From: Reichenbachiella carrageenanivorans
Lineage (GTDB): Bacteria; Bacteroidota; Bacteroidia; Cytophagales; Cyclobacteriaceae
NCBI RefSeq assembly: GCF_025639805.1
Contig: NZ_CP106735.1
Location: forward strand, 620,001 to 684,000
Length of the DNA stretch: 64,000 nt
Reading direction: 5' to 3'
Below the pieces are notes generated by a model that saw only the letters and a program-made list of their open reading frames with translations, ran no database searches and was not told the origin of the DNA. Position 1 is the first letter of the stretch; every line of letters begins with the position of its first letter. The translations under genes were made by a program, and so were the position numbers. This document shows positions 44,024 through 54,927 of this stretch, piece after piece.

Positions 44024-47000
44024 CGAAATTCTCACCGTACAGCAATGGGGAGATATTGCTTGGACTTCTTTTTCTCATGCATTTTACGGATGCTCAGAAC
44101 TCACAGTTCCCGCTACTGATGCACCAGATCTCACTGGAGTGACTTCGCTCTACCGCATGTTTTACAACGCAAGCAAGTTGGATAATCCTATGAATCACTG
44201 GGTGGTAAATACCATTGAAAACTTTGGGGGTATGTTCTCTGGAGCCACGCTATTCGACCAACCGCTAGACAACTGGGTAGTGACTGCAGCTGAAGACATG
44301 AGCTATATGTTTTACAATGCCGATGCCTTCGACCAAAACCTAAACACTTGGACTCCCTCCAACGTGACAGACATGAGTTACATGTTTTACAGTGCCAATG
44401 ATTTCAACGGGTCAGTCGACAGTTGGGCGGTGACCAAAGTTGAGGATATGAGCCGTATGTTTTCCTTGGCAACTAGTTTTAATCAGTCACTTGCAGGGTG
44501 GGGCAGCAGTACTGGAGCAGTTACCAATATGTCTGGCATGTTTGGTAGCGCATTCGCATTCAACCAAGACTTAGGAGATTGGGATGTAAGTCAGGTCACC
44601 AATATGTCCAATATGTTCGACGCTGCCACCAGTTTCAACAATGACGGACAGCCCCTAGACTGGGATACCCAAACTGGTAATTTGCAAAACATGAATTTGA
44701 TGTTTCGAGGCGCCGCTATATTCAATCAAGATTTGAGTGCTTGGGACGTATCTAAAGTCCTTTACATGGGAAACACCTTTCAAAACGCCACGGCTTTCAA
44801 TCAGAGTTTAGCCAATTGGGACATCAGACTGGTCACTTCTATGAACGACATGTTCAGGCTATCTGGTCTTTCGCAGGCCAACTATGACGCTACACTCATC
44901 GGCTGGCTAGATGACAATGGGGGCCTGGAGACCATCCCTTCGGATGTTTCGTTGGGAGCCATTGGCCTTACCTATTGTGAAGCCGCCGCCGCTCATGCGG
45001 AATTGCAAAACGCCAGTACTCACAACTGGAGCATTACTGATTCTGGGCAAGATTGCCCTTTTGTCACCACATGGAAACCTACCGATACCAGCATCACTAT
45101 TCCCACGACTGGATCTGGCTACAACTACGATGTCTATTGGGAAAACACAGCCAATACCACAGAAAATGGCACACAGACTGCTCGAACTACAAATACCACG
45201 ATAAGTGGCTTGACTGCAGGACAAACCTACCGAGTAAAAATCAATGGAACTTTCCCTCAAATTTACTTTAATAATCAAACCGGCAGCGATGAATTACTCA
45301 CCATTGAGCAATGGGGAGACATCTCCTGGGCATCCATGCACAATGCTTTCAATGGCTGTACCAATCTATCGGGTACTACCTCAGACAGTCCAGACCTGAG
45401 CAGCGTCACCAGCTTGTTGGCTATGTTTAGAGGAGCCTCACTTTTCAATCAGGACATCAGTGGATGGGATGTCAGTCAAGTCGAAGCCATGAACTCCATG
45501 TTCTACGAAGCTACCACCTTCAACAATGGCGGGCAGCCACTCGACTGGGCCAATACCGACAATTTGAAATCCATTGGTTACATGTTTTATGGTGCCACTG
45601 CATTTGACCAAGACATCAGCAGCTGGGATGTATCGAATGTCACGAGCATGGGCGGTATGTTTCAGAACGCTAGCAACTACAACAATGGAGGGCAACCGTT
45701 GGACTGGGATGCACAAACGGCAGCTATCATCGGCACAGGCTATGTCAATATGTTTAATGGGGCTAGTAAGTTCAACCAAGACGTGAGCGGATGGAACGTG
45801 AGTGGAGCCACTAATCTCTCCACCATGTTTTATAATGCTACAGCCTTCAACAATGGAGGTCAACCGCTAGACTGGGATACACAAACGGCCAGTATCACCA
45901 ACATGAGTTGGACTTTTAGTGGAGCCTCTTCATTCAACCAAGACATCAGCGGATGGGATGTCAGTGCAGTCACCACCATGAACCAAATGTTCACAGCCGC
46001 CACCGCTTTTGATCAAAACCTAGGGAATTGGAACATCGAATTAGTGTCTAACATGAATCATATGCTTAGCAACTCTGGCCTATCTACAGCCAACTATGAT
46101 GCGACATTGATCGGCTGGCTAGACGATAATGGCGGCACCGAAACAATCCCGACTTTCATCACTCTAGGGGCAACAGGACTAACCTACTGTGAGGCCGCTA
46201 CCACGAAAACAATCCTACAAAACACCCCATATAACTGGACAATAAACGATGGCGGGCCTAACTGTGCCGAGCCCTCTACACAAGCCAGCAGCCTAAGTTT
46301 AAGCAATATTACGCTCAACACCATGACGCTAAACTGGATCAATGGCGATGGTACCCTCAGGCTAGTAGTGGTAAAAGAAGGCAGCCTGCCAACTAGCCCG
46401 TCTGATGGAACCGCCTATACGGCCAATACCACTTTTGGATCGGGAGACGACATCAATTCAGAAAGCTATGTAGTCTACAACGGCACAGGCAATAGCGTCA
46501 CTGTAACTGGCCTCACTCCTGGCAGCACCTATTACTACCAAGTTTTTGAATACAATGGCTCAGGCAATGCCTCTATTTACAATGCCAATACCGACACCGA
46601 AAACCCCATCAGCCATTCTACCAACATCAATAATGGCAATGCTCCTGGTACAGCAGGTATACATTTTGATGGCGTAGATGATTATATCAATGTCGGGAAC
46701 GTACCTCAACTGAAATTTGCAGGCACAAACAATTACACTATTTCCACTTGGGTGAAAATAGAGGCGCATACCGATCCACTCATCATTGGTTCTTCTTTCC
46801 AGTCTGGTAGCAATTCATCTTGGGAGTTGATAATAAATGCCTCCAACAAGTTGATTGCTTACAGGCATCACACGCCCTATTCGATGATTTCCAATGCCTC
46901 AATAAATGTAGGAGAATGGACGCACGTGGCCATGACCTACGATGGTACTAACCTATCCATTTTCATCAATGGCGTACTCGACAAATCCGCAGTCTTTGCC

Positions 47001-50000
47001 AATAGTCAAGTAACTGGCCCAGATGTGCTCTTTGGCGCTAGGTATGACAACACGGGACAGCCCGAACTCTTTTTCAAAGGCCAAATGGACGAAATGCAAA
47101 TCTGGAATGTTGCCCGATCAGCAGCAGAGATACAAGCCGACAGGTACACCACATTTCCTAAACACCCCAACTTGATCGGTTATTGGAATTTTGATGACGA
47201 TCGGACTGCAAGCAACCCTACAGTCGCAACAGACCTATCCAATGGATACGATGGAACATTGATAAACTCGCCCAAATGGACGCAGCGAGTCATCAACACC
47301 AATGATGATGGTACTGGAAGTCTTCGAGAAGCCATCACCCTCGCCAATGCAGACACAGACCAAGACTTCATAGACTTCAGTATCCCTGGCACTGCACCAC
47401 ACACCATACAGCCAGTCACTGATTTGCCTACGATCACCAACCCTATCGTGCTAGATGCTTCTACCCAGCCTGGCTCAGACAATTTCAATATCATCCTAGA
47501 TGGGCAGGGCACACTCACCAATGGGTTTAGAATCAATGGAAATACTTCAGAGGTTTACGGATTTTATATTTCAGATTTCACCACTGGTATCTTTATGGGT
47601 AATCCAGGTGGGTCATTCATCATTGGTGCTCCAGCTAAGGGTAACACCATCGTAAACAACAGTGACAAAGGCATATTCGGGCTTGCCGCTGCAACATGTA
47701 CGATTCAGTCCAACTACATCGGTACTGACGAAAGTGGAAGCGTTGGAATTGGTAATGGGGTTGGACTTGATTTTAGTACTGGAGCCAATGGACAAACTAT
47801 AGGAGGAGATAACCCTTCCGAAAGAAATATCATTTCTGGCAACAATACAGCCATAGCAACAAATGCTAGTAGCAATTACCAAATCAAAGGCAATTACATA
47901 GGCACCAACCCTGCAGGCTCGACGGCCATCCCCAACGTCACAGGTATAGCCTTAGGATTAGGCTCCGGACATCTCATCCAAAACAATGTAATCTCTGGTA
48001 ATTCTGGAACCGCCATTTCACTCAACCAAACTAGTAGTAATACCATACAGGGTAATTATATTGGTGTAGCAGCAGATGGCACCACGGCACTTGGCAATCA
48101 AACGGGAATTGGTTCTGTAACAACAGGAAACGTAGACAACAACATCATAGGCGGTACAGATTCAGGAGAGCCAAACATTATTGCTTATAACACCAATATG
48201 GCAGCCTTCTTTCATGGAGCTAATATGCAGGGCAACCAACTCATAGGCAACTCTACCTATTGCAATGGCAGTGGTTTATCTCTCATTGGAATAGGCAACA
48301 ACAACATCCTCCCTCCTACCATCAGCACTGTAACAAGCAGTCTAGTCACAGGTACAGGTAGAGATGGCGACGAGATCCACCTCTACAGAGACAATGACTG
48401 TACTCCAGCACAAGGCAAAGAATACCTCGGCACTACTACAGTAGCCGCAGGTACTTGGAGCCTCGTACCTGCTTCTACCCTAGACCCTACTACAGATAAA
48501 ATCACAGCCACAGCCACTACTGCTGCAGACGGCACGTCGGAGTTTGCCACATACCTCATCGACCAGTACACCGTCAGCAATACGCTTGACGCAGGTGCAG
48601 GCTCCTTACGATGGGCCATAAATAATGCTAACGCCAGCACGAACGAAACTATTACTTTCAATCTCGCTGGTAGTGGCCCATGGGTGATTTCTCTTGCCAC
48701 AGAACTCCCCACACTCAGTACCACTACCATCATCGATGCCTCTACCCAGCCTGGCTGGTCATCTTCTAATCTGGTGCAGATAGATGGCGCCTCCATCAAG
48801 GACGAAACTGGTATGAATATAAACGCAAACGATTGCGAAATCTATGGGTTTGAAATTACAGGATTCAGCGAAAGTGGAGGAGAAGCTATCGCGACAACCA
48901 ATATAGTAGTAGGCGGCCAGATCGGTGATGGCACTCGCGGCAATGTAATCGGCGACAACCATACCGGAATTGACTTGAGAGGAAGTAATGTGATGGTACA
49001 AGGCAACAAAATAGGTACAAACAACGACGGCAATACAGCCAATCCCAATCAAATAGGTATACTGATGAGTGATGGAGGAAGTGGAAATACCATAGGCGGT
49101 AGCAATACAGGCGAAGGCAACCTCATCTCTGCCAACACATCATCAGGCATCACCCTTCGAAACACCACCAACCACGAAATAAAAGGTAATCGAATTGGTG
49201 TTGGTTTGGACGACGGCCCGCTGAGCAACCTTGTAGGCATATCGCTGTCCACCTTTGGTGGTGTGACCGAAGATGTCATCATCGGAGGAGTAGCCCCAGG
49301 CGAGGCCAACATCATCGCCCACAACCAGAGAGTCAATAGCATCGCCGTAGCTGGTGGCATCTACATCGAGTCTCCCACGATAGCCTCAGGGCAACCTATA
49401 GTGACTGGCACCACCATACGTGGCAATGTGATGTATTGCAACGCCCCCGATGGAATCGTGTTTACCAACGACGCCAACAACGGCATCGAGGCTCCTATTC
49501 TTACGGGATTTACTACTACCGAGATCACGGGAACCTGTAGCACCTGTAGCACAGGCGACCTAATCGATATTTATCGAGACAATAGCACTTGCGAACCTGC
49601 ACAAGGCAGCGAGTACTTGGGAACGGTAGTCTACGCTTCCGACCCTTGGACCTTTGCGACGAGTGGCCTGTCCTTGTCAGACAAAATCACAGCTACAGCT
49701 ACGGACGCAGCGGGCAACACTTCTCGGTTTTTTGAAGGAGAACCTGCTTTAGAAGTCTATGAAGGCATCGACAACACAGGCACTTTGCTGGCTGCTCCAT
49801 ACACGATCGCCCTAGACCCTACACCAGTGGGTACTGCTCAGACCGTGTCACTGACGATCTACAACAATAGCCAGTTTAATGTTTTACACATCAGTTCCGT
49901 CAATCTGAGTAGCAGTCTTCATTTCTCCCTTATAGACGTGATACCTGGTCAAATAGAGCGTTTGTCTCAAGCGACCTTCAAAGTGCAGTTTGAAGGTACC

Positions 50001-50777
50001 GCTGGCGAGCATACCGGACTATTAACCATAGTCACAGACGACCCTGTGAACAATAGCATCCTTGTCACCATCGAAGCAGAAGGCGAAGAAGAGGAAATAG
50101 AAGAAGAGGAGGAAGAAGAAACTCCAGTCAACCCGCCGCCAGCAGCGGTAACCGAACTGGTCATCATCAATGGAGAGGACAATAACGGCACAACGCTACA
50201 AATCGACGACATAATCAACCTAGGGCAAACCGTACAAAATGAGGATCTGGAAAAGGTTTTCGTGATTGACAACATTGGAAGCACTGACCTTGTGATAAAC
50301 ACGATCACAGTAGACAATGCCATTTTCGAAGTACTAGATTTTACGAAGACCGTACCTGTAGGTAGCTATATTACATTCACCGTTCGGCTACTTGCCCAGA
50401 CCGTGGGGAATCATTCCACCCAAGTGGACATATCTACTGAGCAAAATAATTTCACCTTCACGCTCACCGGTGAGGTCACCGCTCGAAACCAAGACATTCA
50501 TGTCTACAACGTAGTCACGCCCAATGGCGACGGTATTCATGATTTTCTAAAAATAGACCGCATTACCGAATACCCCGACAATCAAGTATCGATCGTCGAC
50601 CGATGGGGGCGAACAGTCTTTAGCGAAAACCATTATGATAACGACAAAGTCGTATTCGACGGGCACCGCAATGGCAATGGCAATGGCGAGCTGCTACCTG
50701 CAGGCACCTACTATTATGTGATTCTCACTGGATCTGACAAAAAAACAGGTTTCATCCAACTTTCGACCGACAACTAA
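43938..50777 (+). CDS. Giant T9SS type B surface protein, main part (continuation)
   Basis: Continuation frame of about 2,270 residues; the GTG at 43938 is only the first possible start and is not believed to be used. Order: BspA/DUF285-like repeats (FNQDISGWDVSxVTxMxxMF) to about 800, a fibronectin III-like domain, LamG (about 910-1080), two right-handed beta-helix regions each opened by a CSLREA-like GTGSLREAI/GAGSLRWAI motif (about 1120 and 1546), two ASH/choice-of-anchor domains separated by a glutamate-rich linker near 2050, and a gliding-associated C-terminal domain (about 2190-2279, NVVTPNGDGIHDFLKI) that directs type IX secretion. PorP/SprF follows after 6 bases. Confidence 0.9.
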   Translation: MGSSAAIPTRLEISGDFPRIHFDNATGSDEILTVQQWGDIAWTSFSHAFYGCSELTVPATDAPDLTGVTSLYRMFYNASKLDNPMNHWVVNTIENFGGMFSGATLFDQPLDNWVVTAAEDMSYMFYNADAFDQNLNTWTPSNVTDMSYMFYSANDFNGSVDSWAVTKVEDMSRMFSLATSFNQSLAGWGSSTGAVTNMSGMFGSAFAFNQDLGDWDVSQVTNMSNMFDAATSFNNDGQPLDWDTQTGNLQNMNLMFRGAAIFNQDLSAWDVSKVLYMGNTFQNATAFNQSLANWDIRLVTSMNDMFRLSGLSQANYDATLIGWLDDNGGLETIPSDVSLGAIGLTYCEAAAAHAELQNASTHNWSITDSGQDCPFVTTWKPTDTSITIPTTGSGYNYDVYWENTANTTENGTQTARTTNTTISGLTAGQTYRVKINGTFPQIYFNNQTGSDELLTIEQWGDISWASMHNAFNGCTNLSGTTSDSPDLSSVTSLLAMFRGASLFNQDISGWDVSQVEAMNSMFYEATTFNNGGQPLDWANTDNLKSIGYMFYGATAFDQDISSWDVSNVTSMGGMFQNASNYNNGGQPLDWDAQTAAIIGTGYVNMFNGASKFNQDVSGWNVSGATNLSTMFYNATAFNNGGQPLDWDTQTASITNMSWTFSGASSFNQDISGWDVSAVTTMNQMFTAATAFDQNLGNWNIELVSNMNHMLSNSGLSTANYDATLIGWLDDNGGTETIPTFITLGATGLTYCEAATTKTILQNTPYNWTINDGGPNCAEPSTQASSLSLSNITLNTMTLNWINGDGTLRLVVVKEGSLPTSPSDGTAYTANTTFGSGDDINSESYVVYNGTGNSVTVTGLTPGSTYYYQVFEYNGSGNASIYNANTDTENPISHSTNINNGNAPGTAGIHFDGVDDYINVGNVPQLKFAGTNNYTISTWVKIEAHTDPLIIGSSFQSGSNSSWELIINASNKLIAYRHHTPYSMISNASINVGEWTHVAMTYDGTNLSIFINGVLDKSAVFANSQVTGPDVLFGARYDNTGQPELFFKGQMDEMQIWNVARSAAEIQADRYTTFPKHPNLIGYWNFDDDRTASNPTVATDLSNGYDGTLINSPKWTQRVINTNDDGTGSLREAITLANADTDQDFIDFSIPGTAPHTIQPVTDLPTITNPIVLDASTQPGSDNFNIILDGQGTLTNGFRINGNTSEVYGFYISDFTTGIFMGNPGGSFIIGAPAKGNTIVNNSDKGIFGLAAATCTIQSNYIGTDESGSVGIGNGVGLDFSTGANGQTIGGDNPSERNIISGNNTAIATNASSNYQIKGNYIGTNPAGSTAIPNVTGIALGLGSGHLIQNNVISGNSGTAISLNQTSSNTIQGNYIGVAADGTTALGNQTGIGSVTTGNVDNNIIGGTDSGEPNIIAYNTNMAAFFHGANMQGNQLIGNSTYCNGSGLSLIGIGNNNILPPTISTVTSSLVTGTGRDGDEIHLYRDNDCTPAQGKEYLGTTTVAAGTWSLVPASTLDPTTDKITATATTAADGTSEFATYLIDQYTVSNTLDAGAGSLRWAINNANASTNETITFNLAGSGPWVISLATELPTLSTTTIIDASTQPGWSSSNLVQIDGASIKDETGMNINANDCEIYGFEITGFSESGGEAIATTNIVVGGQIGDGTRGNVIGDNHTGIDLRGSNVMVQGNKIGTNNDGNTANPNQIGILMSDGGSGNTIGGSNTGEGNLISANTSSGITLRNTTNHEIKGNRIGVGLDDGPLSNLVGISLSTFGGVTEDVIIGGVAPGEANIIAHNQRVNSIAVAGGIYIESPTIASGQPIVTGTTIRGNVMYCNAPDGIVFTNDANNGIEAPILTGFTTTEITGTCSTCSTGDLIDIYRDNSTCEPAQGSEYLGTVVYASDPWTFATSGLSLSDKITATATDAAGNTSRFFEGEPALEVYEGIDNTGTLLAAPYTIALDPTPVGTAQTVSLTIYNNSQFNVLHISSVNLSSSLHFSLIDVIPGQIERLSQATFKVQFEGTAGEHTGLLTIVTDDPVNNSILVTIEAEGEEEEIEEEEEEETPVNPPPAAVTELVIINGEDNNGTTLQIDDIINLGQTVQNEDLEKVFVIDNIGSTDLVINTITVDNAIFEVLDFTKTVPVGSYITFTVRLLAQTVGNHSTQVDISTEQNNFTFTLTGEVTARNQDIHVYNVVTPNGDGIHDFLKIDRITEYPDNQVSIVDRWGRTVFSENHYDNDKVVFDGHRNGNGNGELLPAGTYYYVILTGSDKKTGFIQLSTDN

Positions 50778-50783
50778 GCCATC

Positions 50784-51680
50784 ATGAAAAAATCAATAAT
50801 AGCTCTTCTTTTATTTGTTGGCTTTGGAGCCAATGCCCAACTCGACCCGATTTATAACCAATATTTGATGAATCAATCCGCCATTAATCCGGCCTACATT
50901 GGTATGTATCATATGGGTATGGCCTCTGCACTCAGTCGAGGGCAATGGATCGGTATAGATGGCGCACCTTTCACTAATCTGGTGAACGCCTCCAGCACCA
51001 TCACCGAGCATAGTGCCGTCGGCTTTTCGTTTGTCAACGAAACCTTCGGAATCAATAGCACCAACGATCTCAAGCTGTCCTATGCTTACCGGATCGATAT
51101 GTATGGCAAAATACTTTCATTTGGACTTACGGGTGGTTGGTCGTTTTACAAGCAAGATTTCAACAAACTGGACACTGAAACCACCGACCCGTCGGTGGGC
51201 ACTGGGACCTACACCTATGGCGCACCCAGCTTTGGGTTTGGAGTCATGTACCGTGCCGAAAATTACTACTTAGGTATTGCTGCTCCACGACTGCAAGACA
51301 CCGAAATCAGCCAAGCAGGCTCCGAAGTGACCAGTTACAAACAGTCTTTTAATCTATCGGCTGGTTTTTTAATTACGCCCGTGTCCTTCTTCAAGATCAA
51401 ACCTTCTACACTCATTCGCTATCAAAATGACGAATGGGCGATCGATCTCAATGGACAGGTATTGGTTCACGAAAAAATATGGCTCGGCCTCATGACCCGC
51501 AACTTCTCTTCGGCTGGGGTCAACTTTATTTATCAAGAAAGCGGGATTTATCACTTTGGCTATGCCTTTGAATTTCCTTTTGGTGACATCGGCAGAGGAC
51601 ACTACGGCACTCATGAGTTGTTTCTCTCCATCGATCTCAAGATCAAAAAGGATCACAAACTAGATGAACGCTTTTTTTAG
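50784..51680 (+). CDS. PorP/SprF family type IX secretion membrane protein
   Basis: 298-residue outer-membrane beta-barrel. A signal peptide (1-18, ending ANAQ) is followed by the family opening LDPIYNQYLMNQSAINPAYIG and repeated amphipathic strands to the terminal IDLKIKK. Relatives partner with adjacent secreted proteins that carry type B sorting domains and help their export or anchoring. It starts 6 bases after the giant protein, so the two form an operon. Confidence 0.94.
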   Translation: MKKSIIALLLFVGFGANAQLDPIYNQYLMNQSAINPAYIGMYHMGMASALSRGQWIGIDGAPFTNLVNASSTITEHSAVGFSFVNETFGINSTNDLKLSYAYRIDMYGKILSFGLTGGWSFYKQDFNKLDTETTDPSVGTGTYTYGAPSFGFGVMYRAENYYLGIAAPRLQDTEISQAGSEVTSYKQSFNLSAGFLITPVSFFKIKPSTLIRYQNDEWAIDLNGQVLVHEKIWLGLMTRNFSSAGVNFIYQESGIYHFGYAFEFPFGDIGRGHYGTHELFLSIDLKIKKDHKLDERFF

Positions 51681-52263
51681 CCAAAAAAAACGTGAAAGTA
51701 CTGAAGACATGACTATAGCAACAACCCAAACTCGAAACTAAGAAAACACTAGCTCGCTATTTAGGTTAAACGCACTCCATTATGCCGCTAGACATTCTCT
51801 TTGGTTTCGCCTCTAATCTTGAAAATGAAGAAGGGCCGTTTTTAAGTGCTCTACATGAGTTAGACATATTTTTAAAAAAACCTATTTTTTTAGTTTTCAT
51901 TTGATGATGCCCCCTTCGCAATCCATCCGGAAAATTTTATTACCTAATCGGCTCTTTCTTAAAGAAAGTGCAGCAAAGACAAATTTAAATATGAAAATAA
52001 TCATATTATTTTATGGTTCATTATACAAGAACTAAAACAAACTCATACAGTGGCTAAGCTTTAGTTTAAAATAGCAAAAAAACATTGAGTGATTATGTTT
52101 CTGCCTCAGAAACTCAAACAGCTAAAAACCGCCTAAATAAATCAAAAAGCCCGATTTTATATAAAAAAATGAAGTGACTACTGGAAAAACTACGTAATTT
52201 TATCGCTACAACAATTATCAGCCCCAAAAGGGCTAATCAATATCTTAAACTTTATAAAGAATT
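51681..52263. other. 583-bp AT-rich gap without a gene
   Basis: No coding frame of interest on either strand. The segment is rich in A and T runs. It must contain the promoter of the lipoprotein cluster, but no exact TTG/TAnnTTTG pair was found. No repeats or hairpins of note were seen. Confidence 0.5.
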
Positions 52264-53061
52264 ATGAAAAGCAAATTATTATTAACCCTTGTCCTAGTCA
52301 CTAGTGTACTGGCTTGGTCATGTGAAGACACTGTCCTCACATCAGACCTAGACAATCTAACACAGAGATTAGATTCGCTAGAGCTTTCGAATACCGAAGT
52401 TTTGGACTCTCTCAACAACGTCAACGAAGCACTTCTAGACTCTTTGGCGAACATTATTAACAATTCAGACTCTCTGGGAGAAGTTTCTCAGCATTTATTG
52501 GACTCCCTCAAAGCGCTAGACGGCTATGCGGGTCCACTCTTTTTGACTCTATCTGGGAGTGAAAACATTGATGAAGGTGAAGACTTGGCCTATGATGAAA
52601 GTGTTGCGTTTTCATTACAATCATATGGCGGTGCTCTAAGTACTTCCATCAGTAGACATGAGGAATCAGAGTCTCCAGAATCTCCAATAGAAACTTTTTA
52701 TGAGATTGTTATATCTCTAAGAAGAGGTAACATAAATGGTAATGAAAATGGATGGTTATATGTGCTCATCGATGAAGATAGCAATATCGTTGAATTAGAA
52801 ACTGGTGGTAGAATACAAGTAAGTTCGGAAACGCTTGGCTCCTCTTTTGAGGTTGACTTCTACTCAGACTCCTACCTAGATGAAACTACTGGAGAATTGG
52901 ATGGAAATATCACCATCAACAGTTTCAGTATAGACCTCGAAACACTAGAACTAGACATTGACTTTAGTTTTACCTCTGATCCTGATAGTGAAAGTTTAGA
53001 CACATTTACAGGAAGATATTTTTTCCATGACACCCTCGAATGGGGAAACCAAGACTCTTAA
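52264..53061 (+). CDS. Tandem paralogous lipoprotein, copy 1
   Basis: 265 residues. Lipoprotein signal MKSKLLLTLVLVTSVLAWSC (C20 lipidated), then a coiled-coil region (about 25-85) with LDSL recurring every 10 or 11 residues, then a conserved hinge LDGYAGPLFLTLSGSENIDE and a beta-rich domain (about 110-265) ending in FHDTLEWG. The coiled coil resembles the murein-lipoprotein style of trimeric stalk, but the family was not recognised. It is one of three neighbours in a row. Confidence 0.8.
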   Translation: MKSKLLLTLVLVTSVLAWSCEDTVLTSDLDNLTQRLDSLELSNTEVLDSLNNVNEALLDSLANIINNSDSLGEVSQHLLDSLKALDGYAGPLFLTLSGSENIDEGEDLAYDESVAFSLQSYGGALSTSISRHEESESPESPIETFYEIVISLRRGNINGNENGWLYVLIDEDSNIVELETGGRIQVSSETLGSSFEVDFYSDSYLDETTGELDGNITINSFSIDLETLELDIDFSFTSDPDSESLDTFTGRYFFHDTLEWGNQDS

Positions 53062-53091
53062 TTATCAATTCAATAATATTATCAAAAAATT

Positions 53092-53895
53092 ATGAAAAAC
53101 AAAATATTAGTAACCCTTGTCCTAGTCACTAGTGCATTGGTTTGGTCATGTGAAGACACCGCACTCACCTCAGACCTAGACAAGCTAGCCCAAAGATTAG
53201 ATTCTTTAGAACTTTCGAGTACTGAAGCTTTGGACTCCCTCAGCAACGTGAATGGAAAACTCCTAGACTCACTAGCAGGCATTGCTCACGGTGTAGACTC
53301 TCTAGGAGAAGTTTCTCAGCATATACTAGACTCTATCAAAGCCCTAGATGGCTATGCGGGTCCACTCTTTTTGACTCTATCTGGGAGTGAAAACATCGAT
53401 GAAGATGAAGACGTGACCTATGATGTAAGTAGAGCGTTTTCATTACAAACAGATGCTGGTGCCCTAAGTACTTCCATCATTAGATATGAGGACTCAGAGT
53501 CTCCAGAATCACCAATAGAGACTTTTTATGAGGTTAATGTATATCTAAAAAGAGGTAGCGCAAATAATTACTTTGAATCTGGAGGGTTCTTTCTATATCT
53601 TGATGAAGATGGTAATATACTTGAATTAGATGCTGGTGGTGAAATACAAGTAAGTTCGGAAACACTAGGTTCCTCTTTTTATGTTCGTTTCGAAGCAGAC
53701 ACCTACCTAGATGAGACTACAGGAGAATTGGATGGAAATATTACCATCAACACCTTCAGTATAGACTTAGAAACATTAGAGCTTAATATTGACTTTAGTT
53801 TTGCTTCTAATTCTGACAGTGAAAGTTTAGACACCTTTGCAGGAAGGTATTCTTTTCATGACACCCTTGTCTGGGGAACCTCAGGTGAAAGATAA
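53092..53895 (+). CDS. Tandem paralogous lipoprotein, copy 2
   Basis: 267 residues, same design as copies 1 and 3: signal ending ALVWSC, LDSL-repeat coiled coil (about 25-85), GYAGPLFLTLSGSENIDE hinge, and a beta-rich domain. It differs most in the middle (about 140-180, KRGSANNYFESGGFFLYLDE). It begins 30 bases after copy 1, with a repeated intergenic ATTATCAATTCAATAATAT. Confidence 0.8.
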   Translation: MKNKILVTLVLVTSALVWSCEDTALTSDLDKLAQRLDSLELSSTEALDSLSNVNGKLLDSLAGIAHGVDSLGEVSQHILDSIKALDGYAGPLFLTLSGSENIDEDEDVTYDVSRAFSLQTDAGALSTSIIRYEDSESPESPIETFYEVNVYLKRGSANNYFESGGFFLYLDEDGNILELDAGGEIQVSSETLGSSFYVRFEADTYLDETTGELDGNITINTFSIDLETLELNIDFSFASNSDSESLDTFAGRYSFHDTLVWGTSGER

Positions 53896-53936
53896 TTATC
53901 AATTCAATAATATTTTTTAAAAAATTCTCAAGAATT

Positions 53937-54734
53937 ATGAAAAGCAAATTATTAATAACCCTTGTCCTAGTCACTAGTGCATTGGTTTGGTCATGTGAAG
54001 ACACTGCGCTCACCTCAGACCTAGACGTACTAACGCAAAAATTAGATTCATTAGAACTTTCAAATACTGAAACGTTAGATTCACTCAACAGTGCAAACGG
54101 AGCGCTTCTAGACTCATTGGCGAGTGTATCTCATAGTTTAGACTCTCTAGGAGAAGTTTCTCAGCACTTATTAGACTCTATCAAAGCCCTAGATGGCTAT
54201 GCAGGCCCACTCTTTTTGACTCTATCTGGGAGTAAAAACATCGATGAAGATGAAGACGTGACCTATGATGTAAGTAGAGCATTTTCATTACAGTCATATG
54301 CTGGTACTCTAAGTACTCTAATCACCAGATATGAGAATTCGGAGTCACCAGAAGCAGCAGTAGAAATTAGCTATGAAATTTATGTAGAGCTATATAGAGG
54401 TAGCGCAGAAAGTAATGAAAGTGGGGGGTTCTATCTAGAACTAGATGAAGATGGCAATATACTTGGATTAGGTACTGGTGGTAATATCCAAGTAAGTTCG
54501 GAAACACTTGGTTCCTCTTTTAATGTTTATTTTGAAGCAGACACCTCCCTAGATGAAGCTACTGGAGAATTGGATGGAAATGTCACTATCAACACCTTCA
54601 GTATAGACTTAGAAACACTAGAGCTTAATATTGACTTTAGTTTTACTTCTGATTCTGACGGTGAAAGTTCAGACACCTTTGCAGGAAGGTATTCTTTTCA
54701 TGACACCCTCGTATGGGGAGAGATCCCATTCTAA
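53937..54734 (+). CDS. Tandem paralogous lipoprotein, copy 3
   Basis: 265 residues, closest to copy 2 in its first 20 residues (signal and following DNA nearly identical) and in its C-terminal ELNIDFSFTSDSD segment. Coiled coil about 25-85, beta-rich domain about 110-265. Last gene of the cluster, followed by a strong terminator. Confidence 0.8.
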   Translation: MKSKLLITLVLVTSALVWSCEDTALTSDLDVLTQKLDSLELSNTETLDSLNSANGALLDSLASVSHSLDSLGEVSQHLLDSIKALDGYAGPLFLTLSGSKNIDEDEDVTYDVSRAFSLQSYAGTLSTLITRYENSESPEAAVEISYEIYVELYRGSAESNESGGFYLELDEDGNILGLGTGGNIQVSSETLGSSFNVYFEADTSLDEATGELDGNVTINTFSIDLETLELNIDFSFTSDSDGESSDTFAGRYSFHDTLVWGEIPF

Positions 54735-54770
54735 TTACTTTTTTTAGATCTCACAACATTAGATATATCA

Positions 54771-54798
54771 AAAAGGCTCCAATTGGAGCCTTTTTTGT
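54771..54798 (+). terminator. Intrinsic terminator of the lipoprotein cluster
   Basis: AAAAGGCTCC (54771-54780), AATT loop, GGAGCCTTTT (54785-54794), then TTG. Ten base pairs with an A-tract and T-tract on both sides, 36 bases after the copy 3 stop. Confidence 0.85.
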
Positions 54799-54856
54799 TT
54801 TCATCGATACCCCCAATTGTGAAATTAGGAGAAACACAAAGCCTATTTAAAACAAG

Positions 54857-54886
54857 CAAAAAAGTCCAGCCGTTACCGACTGGACC
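54857..54886 (-). terminator. Intrinsic terminator of the minus-strand lipoprotein genes
   Basis: On the minus strand GTCCAG pairs with CTGGAC (54880-54885 and 54864-54869) across a 10-base loop, followed by six T residues (54858-54863). It lies 42 bases past the stop of the gene at 54928. Confidence 0.75.
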
Positions 54887-54927
54887 ATATCAACCAAACT
54901 ATCAAATTGGTTTCTCACAACTACCCT

